45,862 bases of DNA from Chloroflexota bacterium. Its GTDB lineage: Bacteria > Chloroflexota > Anaerolineae > J036 > Brachytrichaceae. The translations under genes and the position numbers were made by a program. The DNA lies in contig JAMDDR010000373.1 of NCBI GenBank assembly GCA_023488685.1, positions 1-45,862 of the forward strand, in the 5' to 3' direction. Below are positions 1 to 8,519 of the stretch, in pieces; position 1 is the stretch's first letter, and every line of letters starts with the position of its first letter. The notes beneath the pieces are model-generated. The model did not search any database. It saw only the letters and a list, made by a program, of their open reading frames with translations, and was not told the origin of the DNA.

Positions 1-144
1 CTCGCGGACGCACTCGCAGACGCACAATTGCCTCTCCTGGACCTGTTGATAAGTCACGTCCTGCCGATGCGCGACGTCGAAAAAGCGTTTGAGATACAGA
101 AACGTGGTGAGGCGGCCAAGATCATCCTCAAACCTTGGACGTAG
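1..144 (+). CDS. Zinc-binding alcohol dehydrogenase family protein, C-terminal 47 residues (partial)
   Basis: An open frame runs from the first base of the window to a TAG at 142-144. Its translation ends with the segment [18 protein letters not shown] and then KIILKPW. This is the usual C-terminal helix and strand of medium-chain zinc-dependent alcohol/threonine dehydrogenases, where the residue range after the Rossmann domain reads 'hxhpLxdhxeAFexhxxxxxxKhhhxP'. The catalytic and NAD(P)-binding parts lie outside the window, so substrate and cofactor cannot be named. The downstream ZIP gene starts 37 bases later on the same strand and may be co-transcribed. Confidence 0.7.
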   Translation, partial: LADALADAQLPLLDLLISHVLPMRDVEKAFEIQKRGEAAKIILKPWT

Positions 145-181
145 ACCCAAAACCCTTGATACGGCCCCAAAGGAGTCAGCA

Positions 182-994
182 ATGTTGGAGACGATACAGA
201 ACCTGAACCCCGTGTTACAAGCCTTACTGGCGACTCTATTTACATGGAGCCTCACGGCGCTTGGCGCAGCAGGCGTATTCCTGACTCGAACCATGAACAA
301 GAAGCTGCTGGACACGATGCTTGGTTTCGCGGCTGGCGTCATGATCGCGGCGAGCTTCTGGTCGCTACTGGCCCCAGCGATCGAAATGTCGGAAGGCAGC
401 GGCGCCCCTCCCTGGCTTCCGGCAGTGATTGGATTCCTTGCCGGGGGTGCATTCCTGTGGGGAATTGACCGGCTGCTGCCGCACTTACATCCAGGCGCGT
501 CCACAAACCGTGCCGAGGGTATCAAAACCTCGTGGCAACGCAGCGTACTATTAGTGCTGGCAATCACACTGCACAACTTCCCGGAAGGATTGGCGGTGGG
601 CGTGGCGTTCGGCGCCGTGGCCGCTGGCTTGCCATCAGCCACCTTAACCGGGGCAGTGGCACTTGCCATCGGCATTGGTATACAGAATTTCCCCGAAGGG
701 TTGGCCGTCTCCATGCCACTGCGTGGTGAGGGCTTGTCTCGCCTGAAGAGCTTTTTCTTTGGCCAGCTTTCGGCCCTGGTAGAGCCAGTGGCAGGCGTTC
801 TGGGCGCAGCCGCCGTGTTGCTCATGCAACCGATCCTGCCTTACGTCCTGAGTTTCGCAGCAGGCGCCATGATCTACGTCGTGGTCGAGGACTTGATCCC
901 CGAATCCCAACACGGTGCCAACGCCGATGTTGCCACCGTGGGGGCAATGATGGGTTTCGCCGCAATGATGACGTTGGACGTCGCGCTAGGCTGA
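182..994 (+). CDS. ZIP family metal transporter (GufA-like)
   Basis: A 270-residue polytopic membrane protein of the ZIP family, which imports divalent metals such as zinc across the cytoplasmic membrane. The two family signatures are present: [10 protein letters not shown] at residues 131-140 and [13 protein letters not shown] at 168-180. These are the metal-binding motifs of transmembrane segments 4 and 5. A later helix carries [14 protein letters not shown] (228-241), the pattern seen in the GufA branch rather than in plant ZIPs. A short loop with HPH-type histidines lies near 101-103. The frame is open further upstream, but ATG 182 is preceded by AAAGGAG at 169-175 and starts at the first hydrophobic helix, so it is preferred. 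It ends 18 bases from the convergent pstB stop. The metal transported is inferred from the family. Confidence 0.85.
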   Translation: MLETIQNLNPVLQALLATLFTWSLTALGAAGVFLTRTMNKKLLDTMLGFAAGVMIAASFWSLLAPAIEMSEGSGAPPWLPAVIGFLAGGAFLWGIDRLLPHLHPGASTNRAEGIKTSWQRSVLLVLAITLHNFPEGLAVGVAFGAVAAGLPSATLTGAVALAIGIGIQNFPEGLAVSMPLRGEGLSRLKSFFFGQLSALVEPVAGVLGAAAVLLMQPILPYVLSFAAGAMIYVVVEDLIPESQHGANADVATVGAMMGFAAMMTLDVALG

Positions 995-1012
995 ACGGCG
1001 TGACCAGTGTCC

Positions 1013-1771
1013 CTATCCGAAGCGTCCCTCGATGTAGTCCTGGGCACGCTTATCTTTAGGCAGCGTAAACATCTGCGTTTTGGGCGCGTACTCAATCAAT
1101 TCGCCTGAGAGGAAGAATGCGGCATAATCGGCAATGCGGGCAGTCTGCTGTGTGTTGTGAGGCGCAATCACAACAGTAATCGACGCACTAAGTTCGTGCA
1201 GCAGTGCCTCGATCTTGGTTGTCGACACTGGGTCGAGCGCTGAGGTCGGCTCGTCGAGCAATATGACTTCCGGTTGCAACGCCAACACGCGTGCAATGCT
1301 GAGACGTTGCTGCTGTCCGCCGGACAGCCGGTGGGCTGGTGTGTGCAACCGATCGTAGATCTCTTCCCACAGGGTCACCTGGCGCAGGGCTTTCTCAACC
1401 GCCTCGTCGAGTCGCGCTTTGCGACGCCCGCCAGCAGTCGTTAAACCATATGCCACATTGTCGTAGATTGAGAGTGGCAGCGCCAGGGGGCGGGAAAAGA
1501 CCATGCCTACCTTTCGGCGCAACTCCATCACGTTGACCCGCCGGTCCAGGATATCCTTGCCATTCAACAATACCTTGCCCGAGACAAGATCGACGTCTGC
1601 CAGGTCATTGAGGCGGTTGAGGGTTCGCAACAGTGTGGACTTTCCCCCACCGGCCGGGCCGAAGATGGCGGTGATCGCGTTTTCTTCAATCTCCAGGCTG
1701 ACGTCGCGCAGGCTTTCTGCCTGATCAGAATAACGAACGCTCAAGTGGTCGATGACGATTTTGGCTGGCAT
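1013..1771 (-). CDS. pstB: Phosphate ABC transporter ATP-binding protein PstB
   Basis: A 252-residue ABC ATPase that powers high-affinity phosphate import by the PstSCAB complex at the inner face of the membrane. Walker A is GPAGGGKST (38-46), the ABC signature LSGGQ is at 149-153, Walker B VILLDE at 169-174, and the H-loop histidine is near 205. The stretch SIYDNVAYG (101-109) is typical of PstB. It is the last gene of pstSCAB, starting 6 bases after pstA stops. Oddity: the Q-loop, normally VGMVFQKP, reads VGMVFSRP (88-95), so the conserved glutamine at residue 93 is serine. No phoU follows; the next gene is convergent. Confidence 0.92.
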   Translation of the reverse strand: MPAKIVIDHLSVRYSDQAESLRDVSLEIEENAITAIFGPAGGGKSTLLRTLNRLNDLADVDLVSGKVLLNGKDILDRRVNVMELRRKVGMVFSRPLALPLSIYDNVAYGLTTAGGRRKARLDEAVEKALRQVTLWEEIYDRLHTPAHRLSGGQQQRLSIARVLALQPEVILLDEPTSALDPVSTTKIEALLHELSASITVVIAPHNTQQTARIADYAAFFLSGELIEYAPKTQMFTLPKDKRAQDYIEGRFG

Positions 1772-1777
1772 GTGTGC

Positions 1778-2656
1778 TTACCATTGGCGACGCGCACGCA
1801 TACGCGAGCGGATAACGGTCGCAATCAAGTTCATTCCAAGGACAAACACCAGCAGCACCAGTACCGTGCCATACTGTATTTGCACCGGCATTCCCGGCAC
1901 CTGGGTTGAAATGACAAACAGGTGATACGGTAACGCCATCGTCGGGTCCAACGGTGACTGCGGCAATCGCGGCAGGAAGAAGGCAGCCCCCGTGAACAGG
2001 ATGGGCGCTGTCTCGCCAGCGGCGCGTTCGAGACCCAAAATGACGCCAGTGATGATGCCCGCCAGGCTCTGCGGGAGCACAATACGCCAGACGGTCTGCC
2101 AGCGTGTCGCGCCCAGCGATATGCTCACCACGCGGAAATCGTGGGGGACGGAGCGTAATGCCTCCTCGGTCGTGCTGATGATCACGGGTAGCGTCATGAT
2201 CGAAAGTGTCAGCGAAGCCGCCAGGATACTGGTGCCAAAGCGCAGAAAAATGACGAATAAACCCAGCCCGAACAGTCCATACACGACTGACGGAATACCC
2301 GCCAGATTGACCATCGCCACTCGTATGGCGCGCGTTAATTGGTTGTCCGGCGCATATTCTGCCAGGTAGATGGCAGCCGCAACGCCGGGAGGGATGGAGA
2401 AAATGGCTGTTCCAATAGTCAGGTAAATCGTGCCCAGGATAGCGGGCAGGATACCGCCGGCACGCATGCCGTTCTGTGGAAAATCTGTGATGAACTCCCA
2501 ATTGATCGCAGGCATCCCCTGGACCACGATGAAAACACCCAACGCAATGATCGGCAATACGGTGACCACACTGACCAGTGTGAGTGCGCCAAAACCGAGC
2601 GTCTGCATGCGCCGTGCAGTAAGGAACGGTAGCTTTTGATTAGCTTGCTTGTTCAT
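1778..2656 (-). CDS. pstA: Phosphate ABC transporter permease PstA
   Basis: A 292-residue inner-membrane permease, one half of the phosphate channel with PstC. It has an N-terminal helix (about 20-46) with the sequence PIIALGVFIVVQG, typical of PstA, followed by about five further helices. The cytoplasmic EAA loop that contacts PstB is clear: EEALRSVPHDFRVVSISLG, followed by ATRWQTVWRIVLP. The segment GLERAAGETAPILFTGAAFF is a PstA hallmark. The gene lies between pstC (28 bases upstream) and pstB (6 bases downstream) in one transcription unit. Length and order match the standard pst operon. Confidence 0.93.
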   Translation of the reverse strand: MNKQANQKLPFLTARRMQTLGFGALTLVSVVTVLPIIALGVFIVVQGMPAINWEFITDFPQNGMRAGGILPAILGTIYLTIGTAIFSIPPGVAAAIYLAEYAPDNQLTRAIRVAMVNLAGIPSVVYGLFGLGLFVIFLRFGTSILAASLTLSIMTLPVIISTTEEALRSVPHDFRVVSISLGATRWQTVWRIVLPQSLAGIITGVILGLERAAGETAPILFTGAAFFLPRLPQSPLDPTMALPYHLFVISTQVPGMPVQIQYGTVLVLLVFVLGMNLIATVIRSRMRARRQW

Positions 2657-2684
2657 GTGATAAGCGCCTTGACGCGTCCATCTG

Positions 2685-3596
2685 CTACGAAAGCAAGCGC
2701 TCCGTGCGCTTAAGCCTGCGGTTGCTGATCGCGAATGCCGTGAGGTTGATCGTCAACGAGAAAATGAAAAGCAGAATACCGATCAGAAATAGCACTTGAT
2801 AATGCTGGCTGCCGTTCGCTACCTCCCCCATTTCAGCGGCGATAGTAGCGGTCATGGTACGCACCGGCGCGAAGAGCGCTCTTAACCCGCTCGGCACTAC
2901 AGGTGCATTACCGGTAACCATCATCACCGCCATGGTCTCGCCGATCACGCGTCCAATACCCAGCATGATCGCTGTCAGTATCCCGGATCGAGCCGCCGGC
3001 ACGGTTACAGCCCAGATGGTTTGCCACTGCGTTGCGCCCAATGCATACGAAGCGTCACGGTACGAGCGTGGCACAGCGTTCAACGCATCCTCTGCGACGG
3101 ATACGATCGTAGGGATGGCAGCCCAGCCCAACAGTACCGCACCGGTGAACGCCGTCAAACCTGTGGGAAGTCCAAGCAATCGTCGTAGAAAGGGAGATAG
3201 AACCAGAATACCTATAAAACCAAGCACCACCGACGGCAACCCCGCCAGAATTTCCACCAATGGCTTAAGGACTTCCTTTGCCCACCTCGGTGCTACTTCC
3301 GAGATGTACACAGCCGTGCCTATCCCTAACGGAACGGCGATCAGTGCTGCGCCGATCGTCACGGTCAGCGACCCCAACAACAACGGCCAGAGTGCAAATT
3401 GTCCTTCTATCGGATACCAGAATGGTCCGAATAGGCTGCTCAAAGGGACGTTGAACAACGCGGGTGCGCCTTCCTTGAGAAGGAAAAGGCAAATCAAACT
3501 GACGTAGATGATGCTGAGATAACCCGCAAAGCGTATCAAGTAAACGATCAGTCGTTCGCCGATTTTTTCGTGAGAGGCGGCTTGAGATGGATTCAT
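2685..3596 (-). CDS. pstC: Phosphate ABC transporter permease PstC
   Basis: A 303-residue polytopic permease that pairs with PstA. Visible features are an N-terminal helix (about 18-43), the LAGLPSVVLGFIGILVLSPF segment, the EAA loop EDALNAVPRSYRDASYALG with ATQWQTIWAVTVPAA, and MLGIGRVIGETMAVMMVTGN, which is diagnostic for PstC. It follows pstS by 11 bases and precedes pstA by 28 bases. I see no strong Shine-Dalgarno sequence before ATG 3596, so it may be translated by coupling to pstS. Confidence 0.93.
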   Translation of the reverse strand: MNPSQAASHEKIGERLIVYLIRFAGYLSIIYVSLICLFLLKEGAPALFNVPLSSLFGPFWYPIEGQFALWPLLLGSLTVTIGAALIAVPLGIGTAVYISEVAPRWAKEVLKPLVEILAGLPSVVLGFIGILVLSPFLRRLLGLPTGLTAFTGAVLLGWAAIPTIVSVAEDALNAVPRSYRDASYALGATQWQTIWAVTVPAARSGILTAIMLGIGRVIGETMAVMMVTGNAPVVPSGLRALFAPVRTMTATIAAEMGEVANGSQHYQVLFLIGILLFIFSLTINLTAFAISNRRLKRTERLLS

Positions 3597-3607
3597 TGCT
3601 GACCAGT

Positions 3608-4498
3608 TTAATTAGGAATAAAGCCAAGTTCACGCACGATGGTCTGCGCCTCTGGCGAACGAATCCAATCCAGGTAATCCTTGACTGCCCCACGTGGCTG
3701 TTCGCGTGTATACATGTACAGATCACGTGCAATCGGATACGTTTTGGCATTGACGGTCTCAACCGATGGAAGCACGTAGGGAGATTGATCGTCGGCGGCA
3801 ACAGCGACTGTCTTTACCTGCGGTGTTATATAGCCCAGGCCATCGTACCCAATGGCATTTGGGTTGTCACTGACCTCGGCAATGATGCCCTCCGAGGATG
3901 GGAGCAACAACGTATCCGGTGAGAAAATGCTCTTATCCGTTTTACTCCCCATACGAACGACTACTTCCAAAAAGTAAACGTGCGTACCCGAGTTCGTCTC
4001 GCGTGACACGCGCACCACGGGTCGATCTTCACCCCCAACCTGCTTCCAGTTGCTGATTTCACCTCGATATATCTGCGCTATCTGTTGCATGGTCAGCTTC
4101 TGAACAGGATTTGCAGGGTTCACGATCACGCCTATCGCATCACGCGCAACGACAAACTCAACCGGGGTGAACCCATTGCCCTGAGCGAGTTCCACCTCCT
4201 CCGGCTTGATCGCCCTCGACGCATTTGCAATATCGACCGTGCCATTCAATAGCGCAGAAATGCCAGTACCTGACCCGCCGCCAGTCACTGATACACGCAC
4301 ATCAGGATATAAGCGCTGGTACTGCTCAGCCCAGGCCAGCGCCAGATTGACCATCGTGTCAGAGCCTTTGTTCTGAATGTAGCCGGAATTCAACGCGCCG
4401 CCATCAGAGCCTATCTGCGCGCTTCCGCTGGATGTGCCAGACATGCAACTCAACAGGCTTGTGCACAATAATAGTGTTAGGAACCAGTATTTCCTCAT
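3608..4498 (-). CDS. pstS: Phosphate-binding lipoprotein PstS
   Basis: A 296-residue extracytoplasmic phosphate receptor that delivers phosphate to PstCA. The signal peptide ends in a lipobox LLSC with the lipidated cysteine at residue 18. Phosphate-binding segments of the family are present: KGSDTMVNLALAWAEQYQ, VTGGGSGTGISALLNG, and SRETNSGTH. A GTG codon immediately precedes the ATG at 4498; I use the ATG. It is the first gene of pstSCAB. A Pho box (4644-4672) lies about 150 bases upstream, so induction by phosphate starvation through a PhoR/PhoP-type system is likely; that system is not in the window. Confidence 0.92.
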   Translation of the reverse strand: MRKYWFLTLLLCTSLLSCMSGTSSGSAQIGSDGGALNSGYIQNKGSDTMVNLALAWAEQYQRLYPDVRVSVTGGGSGTGISALLNGTVDIANASRAIKPEEVELAQGNGFTPVEFVVARDAIGVIVNPANPVQKLTMQQIAQIYRGEISNWKQVGGEDRPVVRVSRETNSGTHVYFLEVVVRMGSKTDKSIFSPDTLLLPSSEGIIAEVSDNPNAIGYDGLGYITPQVKTVAVAADDQSPYVLPSVETVNAKTYPIARDLYMYTREQPRGAVKDYLDWIRSPEAQTIVRELGFIPN

Positions 4499-4584
4499 CA
4501 CGTTCTCTGCTCGCTCTCAAACCGTCGCTCTCCGACCAACCCGCAAATCACCCACAATGACCATGGTGTCACACGTGTAGTCAG

Positions 4585-4608
4585 CGATTAGGTCTACGAT
4601 TAGGTCTA
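4585..4608. repeat. Two perfect tandem copies of a 12-bp unit in the pstS leader
   Basis: The unit CGATTAGGTCTA occurs at 4585-4596 and again at 4597-4608, followed by CG. It lies between the proposed pstS promoter and the pstS start, so it would be in the transcribed leader. It may be a simple slippage duplication or a binding site; nothing in the sequence decides. Confidence 0.8.
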
Positions 4609-4622
4609 CGCATCGCGTTCGG

Positions 4623-4672
4623 AGTTTAGCATGAATCCCAATAACGTTAAATCGATGTTAAGAGGACATTAA
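4623..4672 (-). promoter_or_regulatory. Pho box and likely pstS promoter
   Basis: On the minus strand three heptamers, TTAATGT (4672-4666), TTAACAT (4661-4655) and TTAACGT (4650-4644), are separated by exactly 4 bases, giving an 11-bp period. This is the architecture of PhoB/PhoP boxes, and the TTAAC core resembles the Bacillus PhoP site. A possible -10 element TAAACT lies at 4628-4623, preceded by TGC. The arrangement fits an activator bound in place of a -35 element. The regulator itself is inferred. Confidence 0.75.
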
Positions 4673-4701
4673 GTGGCGCGGCAGCCGCCAGGTGCGCACA
4701 T

Positions 4702-4729
4702 AAAAAGGCGCATCGATAACCGATGCGCC
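4702..4729 (-). terminator. Intrinsic terminator of recA
   Basis: On the minus strand a perfect 9-bp stem GGCGCATCG / CGATGCGCC with a 5-base loop is followed directly by five T residues (the AAAAA at 4702-4706 on the plus strand). It lies 45 bases beyond the recA stop codon. This is a textbook rho-independent terminator and separates recA from the pst regulatory region. Confidence 0.9.
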
Positions 4730-4773
4730 CCAGCGATGTCTCAATGGCACAGGCGAAGCCCCCTGGTGCCAGC

Positions 4774-5850
4774 CTATTCTGCTTCTGTCTCAGCAGGCTC
4801 CTCCCCTTCATCCTCGCCGACTTCCGGCTTGGTCAGCGGCGCCACCTTATTTCCGGCACCGGCATTGATGTTGGAACGGACCGCCGCCTCAATCTGATCC
4901 TTCAGCTCTGGGTGTTCCTTGAGGTAGTTCTTGGCGTTTTCACGCCCCTGACCGATGCGAGTGCCCTCATATATGATGAACGTGCCACGCTTCTCGACCA
5001 GGTTCATGGCAATAGCAACGTCCAACAGATCGCCAACCACGCTGATACCTTCGTTGTACATGATGTCGAATTCAGCCTCACGGAAGGGCGGCGCGACCTT
5101 ATTCTTTGTCACGCGTACGCGTGTGCGGCTGCCCGTCACTTCGCCGCCACCCTTGATCGCCTGGATGCGCCGAACATCAAGGCGCACAGACGCGTAAAAC
5201 TTCAGCGCCATACCACCGGTGGTCGTCTCAGGGTTCCCAAACATAATTCCGATCTTTTGGCGCAATTGGTTGGTGAAAATGACCGCCGTGTTGGTCTGCT
5301 TGATCACACCTGACAAACGCCGGCAAGCGCGGCTCATCAAGCGCGCCTGGATGCCTGGCTGTTGATCGGTAATCTCACCCTCGATCTCGGCCTTCGGCAC
5401 CAGTGCAGCCACTGAGTCAATCACGACGATATCGACCGCATTCGAGCGGATGAGTTGCTCCGCGATGTCAAACGCCTGCTCGCCCGTGTCCGGTTGCGAG
5501 ATCAGTAATTCGTCCACGTTTACGCCGCAGCGGGCTGCATAAGTGGGATCGAGCGCATGCTCCATGTCGATGTAAGCCGCCGTGCCGCCGCGCTTTTGTG
5601 CCTCAGCCACCACGTGTTGACAAATCGTCGTCTTCCCGGATGCTTCCGGACCGTAGATCTCGGTGATACGACCGCGGGGAAGGCCCCCCACACCCAGGGC
5701 AATATCGAGCGCTACACTGCCTGTTGGAATCACATCGATTTGCATGTGGGTAGCTTCGCCCAGGCGCATCACGGCGCCATCACCATGCGCTTTCAAGATC
5801 GATGCCAGAGCGATATCGAGCGCCTTCTTTTTTCCATCTGCTGTTGCCAT
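4774..5850 (-). CDS. recA: Recombinase RecA
   Basis: A 358-residue DNA strand-exchange ATPase for homologous recombination, which also triggers LexA self-cleavage. Walker A GPEASGKT is at 67-74, Walker [11 protein letters not shown] at 141-150, and the family stretches [20 protein letters not shown] (DNA-binding loop 2) and GQGRENAK are all present. The C-terminal tail is acidic ([16 protein letters not shown]), as in other RecA proteins. The start at ATG 5850 has GGAG seven bases upstream. The gene has its own promoter, a LexA box and a terminator, so it is a single-gene SOS unit. Length matches the family; no intein or frameshift is seen. Confidence 0.98.
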   Translation of the reverse strand: MATADGKKKALDIALASILKAHGDGAVMRLGEATHMQIDVIPTGSVALDIALGVGGLPRGRITEIYGPEASGKTTICQHVVAEAQKRGGTAAYIDMEHALDPTYAARCGVNVDELLISQPDTGEQAFDIAEQLIRSNAVDIVVIDSVAALVPKAEIEGEITDQQPGIQARLMSRACRRLSGVIKQTNTAVIFTNQLRQKIGIMFGNPETTTGGMALKFYASVRLDVRRIQAIKGGGEVTGSRTRVRVTKNKVAPPFREAEFDIMYNEGISVVGDLLDVAIAMNLVEKRGTFIIYEGTRIGQGRENAKNYLKEHPELKDQIEAAVRSNINAGAGNKVAPLTKPEVGEDEGEEPAETEAE

Positions 5851-5950
5851 TTGTTTGCTCCGCTGCCCTCAGCGACCATTGCGCCAAGGAACACCACAGG
5901 TGAGACGACACTTCGCCGCCCCAGTCGGGATAACACGAACACCCATGTAT

Positions 5951-5964
5951 AGAACCTTTGTTCT
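5951..5964. promoter_or_regulatory. LexA (DinR-type) SOS box upstream of recA
   Basis: AGAACCTTTGTTCT contains the inverted repeat GAAC-N4-GTTC, the LexA/DinR operator of Bacillus-like bacteria. On the minus strand it lies immediately downstream of the recA -10 element (5976-5971), over the expected transcription start, where bound repressor would block initiation. No lexA gene is in the window. Confidence 0.8.
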
Positions 5965-5970
5965 AGTCAG

Positions 5971-5998
5971 ATTATACCCGGTTCAAGCCTATGCGCAA
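5971..5998 (-). promoter_or_regulatory. recA promoter
   Basis: On the minus strand TTGCGC (5998-5993) is followed after 16 bases by a perfect TATAAT (5976-5971). The LexA box follows at once. The resulting leader before the recA start codon would be about 115 bases. Confidence 0.7.
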
Positions 5999-6083
5999 GG
6001 CCCCGATGGAACGAACCAGGCGTTCGCCGTAAGCACCTCATTGGCGCAGTTAATGAGTACGCGATATCCGTATGGCCGCATAC

Positions 6084-7370
6084 CTATCGCTGGATCATCT
6101 GCTCGCGCTCAGGACCGACGCTGACAATGGTGACTCTTGTGTTTACCAGCGCCTCGACCTGTGCAATGTAGGCTTGCGCAGCTTTCGGCAACGCCTCAAA
6201 AGTACGCACGGCTGTAACATCCTCAATCCAACCCGGCAGATCCTCATACACGGGCTCGCACAGTGCCAGCACCTCACTGTCTTGCGGGAAAAACGCCAAT
6301 TTCTCGCCCCGATAAGCGTAAGCCGTTGCCACGCGTAATGTCTCAAGGCCACTTAGCACATCCAGCTTGGTCAATGCCAGTTCGCTGATCCCATTCATTC
6401 GTACCGCGTGGCGCAGTGCAACCGCGTCCAACCATCCCACACGACGCGGGCGTCCAGTCGTCGAGCCATATTCATCCCACGGATTCTTACCCGTCCCGCG
6501 CAAACGCATGGCCATGTCTCCCTGCAACTCAGTAACCATGGGTCCACCGCCCACTCGTGTACTAAATGCCTTTGCGACGCCAACCACACGCTCGATGGCT
6601 TGCGGCGGGACGCCCAACCCAGTCATGACTCCGCCGATCGTCGCACTAGAGGACGTCACAAACGGATAGGTGCCGTGGTCGATATCAAGCATCACACCTT
6701 GGGCACCCTCTGCCAAAATGCGCTTGTTAGCCGCCAGCGCGTCAAGCGCGATCAATGAAGTGTTGGCCAGGAAAGCGTTGAGCTGCTGCGCCGCCGAGGT
6801 GTACTCTGCTGCAACGGTGTCCGCATCGAGCGGCGGGCGCTCATATTCGCGTTCGAGTACTCGGTTGACCTGCACGACATGATCGTGCACAGCATCGCCA
6901 AACCGCTCCGGGTCATGCATGCTACCGGCACGCAGACCTGTACGCGAGGCTTTATCCATATAGGCAAAACCAATGCCACGCTGCGTCGTGCCAATGCCAC
7001 CCCCACCCGCCTCGCGGGCCGCGTCCAGCGCAATATGACCCGGCAAAATGATGTGTGCTGCTTCGCTGATCTTCATACGTGCCGGCGAAATAGTAATGCC
7101 GGTCGCGCGCTCCACTTCCGCCATTTCCTTCAGTAACGTGCGTGGGTTGAGTACCACCCCGTTGCCGATCACGCACAGGCAGTCTGCCCGAAAGATTCCG
7201 GATGGGATGGTGTGCAACCGGACCACCTGTGTGCCAATGGTCACCGAGTGACCTGCATTGTCGCCGCCATTGAAACGGGCAACGACGTCAGCATGTGCTG
7301 CGAGTGCATCGGTAATTCGTCCTTTGCCTTCATCGCCCCATTGGGCGCCGAGTAAAACGCTGATTGCCAT
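6084..7370 (-). CDS. purA: Adenylosuccinate synthetase
   Basis: A 428-residue cytoplasmic enzyme that joins IMP and aspartate using GTP, the first committed step from IMP to AMP. The signature QWGDEGKG occupies 10-17, with the catalytic Asp13; NGGDNAGHS (34-42) supplies His41, the same numbering as the E. coli enzyme. GIGTTQRGIGFAYMDK and the GTP-site region near the C-terminus are also recognisable. The start is supported by AAGGAA a few bases upstream. Transcription may come from the MFS and amidohydrolase genes upstream on the same strand (57-base gap to the latter). Length is normal. Confidence 0.97.
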   Translation of the reverse strand: MAISVLLGAQWGDEGKGRITDALAAHADVVARFNGGDNAGHSVTIGTQVVRLHTIPSGIFRADCLCVIGNGVVLNPRTLLKEMAEVERATGITISPARMKISEAAHIILPGHIALDAAREAGGGGIGTTQRGIGFAYMDKASRTGLRAGSMHDPERFGDAVHDHVVQVNRVLEREYERPPLDADTVAAEYTSAAQQLNAFLANTSLIALDALAANKRILAEGAQGVMLDIDHGTYPFVTSSSATIGGVMTGLGVPPQAIERVVGVAKAFSTRVGGGPMVTELQGDMAMRLRGTGKNPWDEYGSTTGRPRRVGWLDAVALRHAVRMNGISELALTKLDVLSGLETLRVATAYAYRGEKLAFFPQDSEVLALCEPVYEDLPGWIEDVTAVRTFEALPKAAQAYIAQVEALVNTRVTIVSVGPEREQMIQR

Positions 7371-7427
7371 TCTATTTCCTTGTCTTCCGTTTTTGGAATA
7401 TCTTGTACCTTTCCATCGGCCGGCCTC

Positions 7428-8480
7428 TCATAGCCGGTGCACCTGTTTAACACGGTTGACGATGTGATCCACGGACGGCTCTCGACCCGTATATGGGCCG
7501 AGAGGGTCACTCACATTGTCGGTTTGACCCATTAAGACGTAGAGTGTGTTTAGCACACCATTGCTTAACACCTCCAAGTCATAGCCACCCTCGAGTAAAC
7601 CGACAACGCGACCCTGACACAGCTCCTCACTGAGTGCCACCAGTGTCTCGGCCATGCGCGCAAAGCCGCCTAATGAGACATTCAGCCCACCCAGAGTGTA
7701 ACGCCACCCTGCCAGGGAGTCACGCCAATGAGCATCATAACCGGCTGAGATAAGAATCAATTCTGGCTCATACCGGCGTGCAATCGGGCAAACAATCTCA
7801 TCAAAGACACTTGCAAATCCAGCGTCGCCAATACCGGGTTGCAGGGGGATATTGACAGTCATACCCTCCCCTGCACCCTCACCAATATCACCCACGCGGC
7901 CTGTGCCAGGGTAAAGCGGCATCTGATGCGTCGAGACGTAAAGCACATGCGGGTCTTCGTAGAAAATGTCTTGTGTGCCGTTGCCATGGTGGACATCCCA
8001 ATCTACAATCATCACCCGCCGCAGGCCGAACTCGTCGAGCGCACAACGCGCCGCAAATGCCACGTTATTGAACAAGCAAAAACCCTCGCCATGATCGGCG
8101 AAGGCATGGTGGCCGGGTGGGCGCACGAATGCAAAAGCCCGTTCCACCTTATCTGACAACACCGCGGCAACTGCTGCGATACCAGCCCCAGCAGCCATGG
8201 CCGCTGCATCGTAGCTGGCCTCATTCACATAGGTACTGGGCTCAAGCATGCCACCACCCTGCAACGACAACTGCTTCAGTGCGCTGATATAGGATGCCCG
8301 GTGCACCGAGCACAATTGCTCAGGCGTCGCTGCCATGAACGGAAGCGGCAACAGATCACCAAGCACGCCCCGCTCGATGAGCAATCCCATGATGGATTCA
8401 AGGCGGTCGCTGTTCTCCGGGTGGTTCGGGTGCTTGTGCGCGTGAAAAATTGGATCGTACAGGTAACCGACAGTATGCAT
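7428..8480 (-). CDS. Histone deacetylase family amidohydrolase (class II-like)
   Basis: A 350-residue zinc-dependent deacetylase of the arginase/deacetylase fold. The active site is complete: RPPGHHA (120-126) gives the His124/His125 pair, DWDVHHGNGT (160-169) gives zinc ligands Asp162 and His164, SAGYDAH (245-251) gives zinc ligand Asp249, and LEGGYD (296-301) gives the transition-state tyrosine Tyr300. Bacterial relatives act on acetylated polyamines, acetoin-type or other small acetyl-amides, or acetyl-lysine; the sequence alone does not choose. It lies 39 bases after the MFS transporter and 57 before purA, all on the minus strand, so an operon is possible. No histone-like gene is nearby. 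Confidence 0.9.
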   Translation of the reverse strand: MHTVGYLYDPIFHAHKHPNHPENSDRLESIMGLLIERGVLGDLLPLPFMAATPEQLCSVHRASYISALKQLSLQGGGMLEPSTYVNEASYDAAAMAAGAGIAAVAAVLSDKVERAFAFVRPPGHHAFADHGEGFCLFNNVAFAARCALDEFGLRRVMIVDWDVHHGNGTQDIFYEDPHVLYVSTHQMPLYPGTGRVGDIGEGAGEGMTVNIPLQPGIGDAGFASVFDEIVCPIARRYEPELILISAGYDAHWRDSLAGWRYTLGGLNVSLGGFARMAETLVALSEELCQGRVVGLLEGGYDLEVLSNGVLNTLYVLMGQTDNVSDPLGPYTGREPSVDHIVNRVKQVHRL

Positions 8481-8519
8481 AAGATGATGAACCTGGAGCC
8501 AGCCGCCGATCGTTGGGTA

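Noticed and set aside
1725..2501. 258-residue open frame overlapping pstA on the same strand
   Set aside because: Out-of-frame shadow with His/Arg/Gly-rich composition; pstA covers the region with a full set of motifs.
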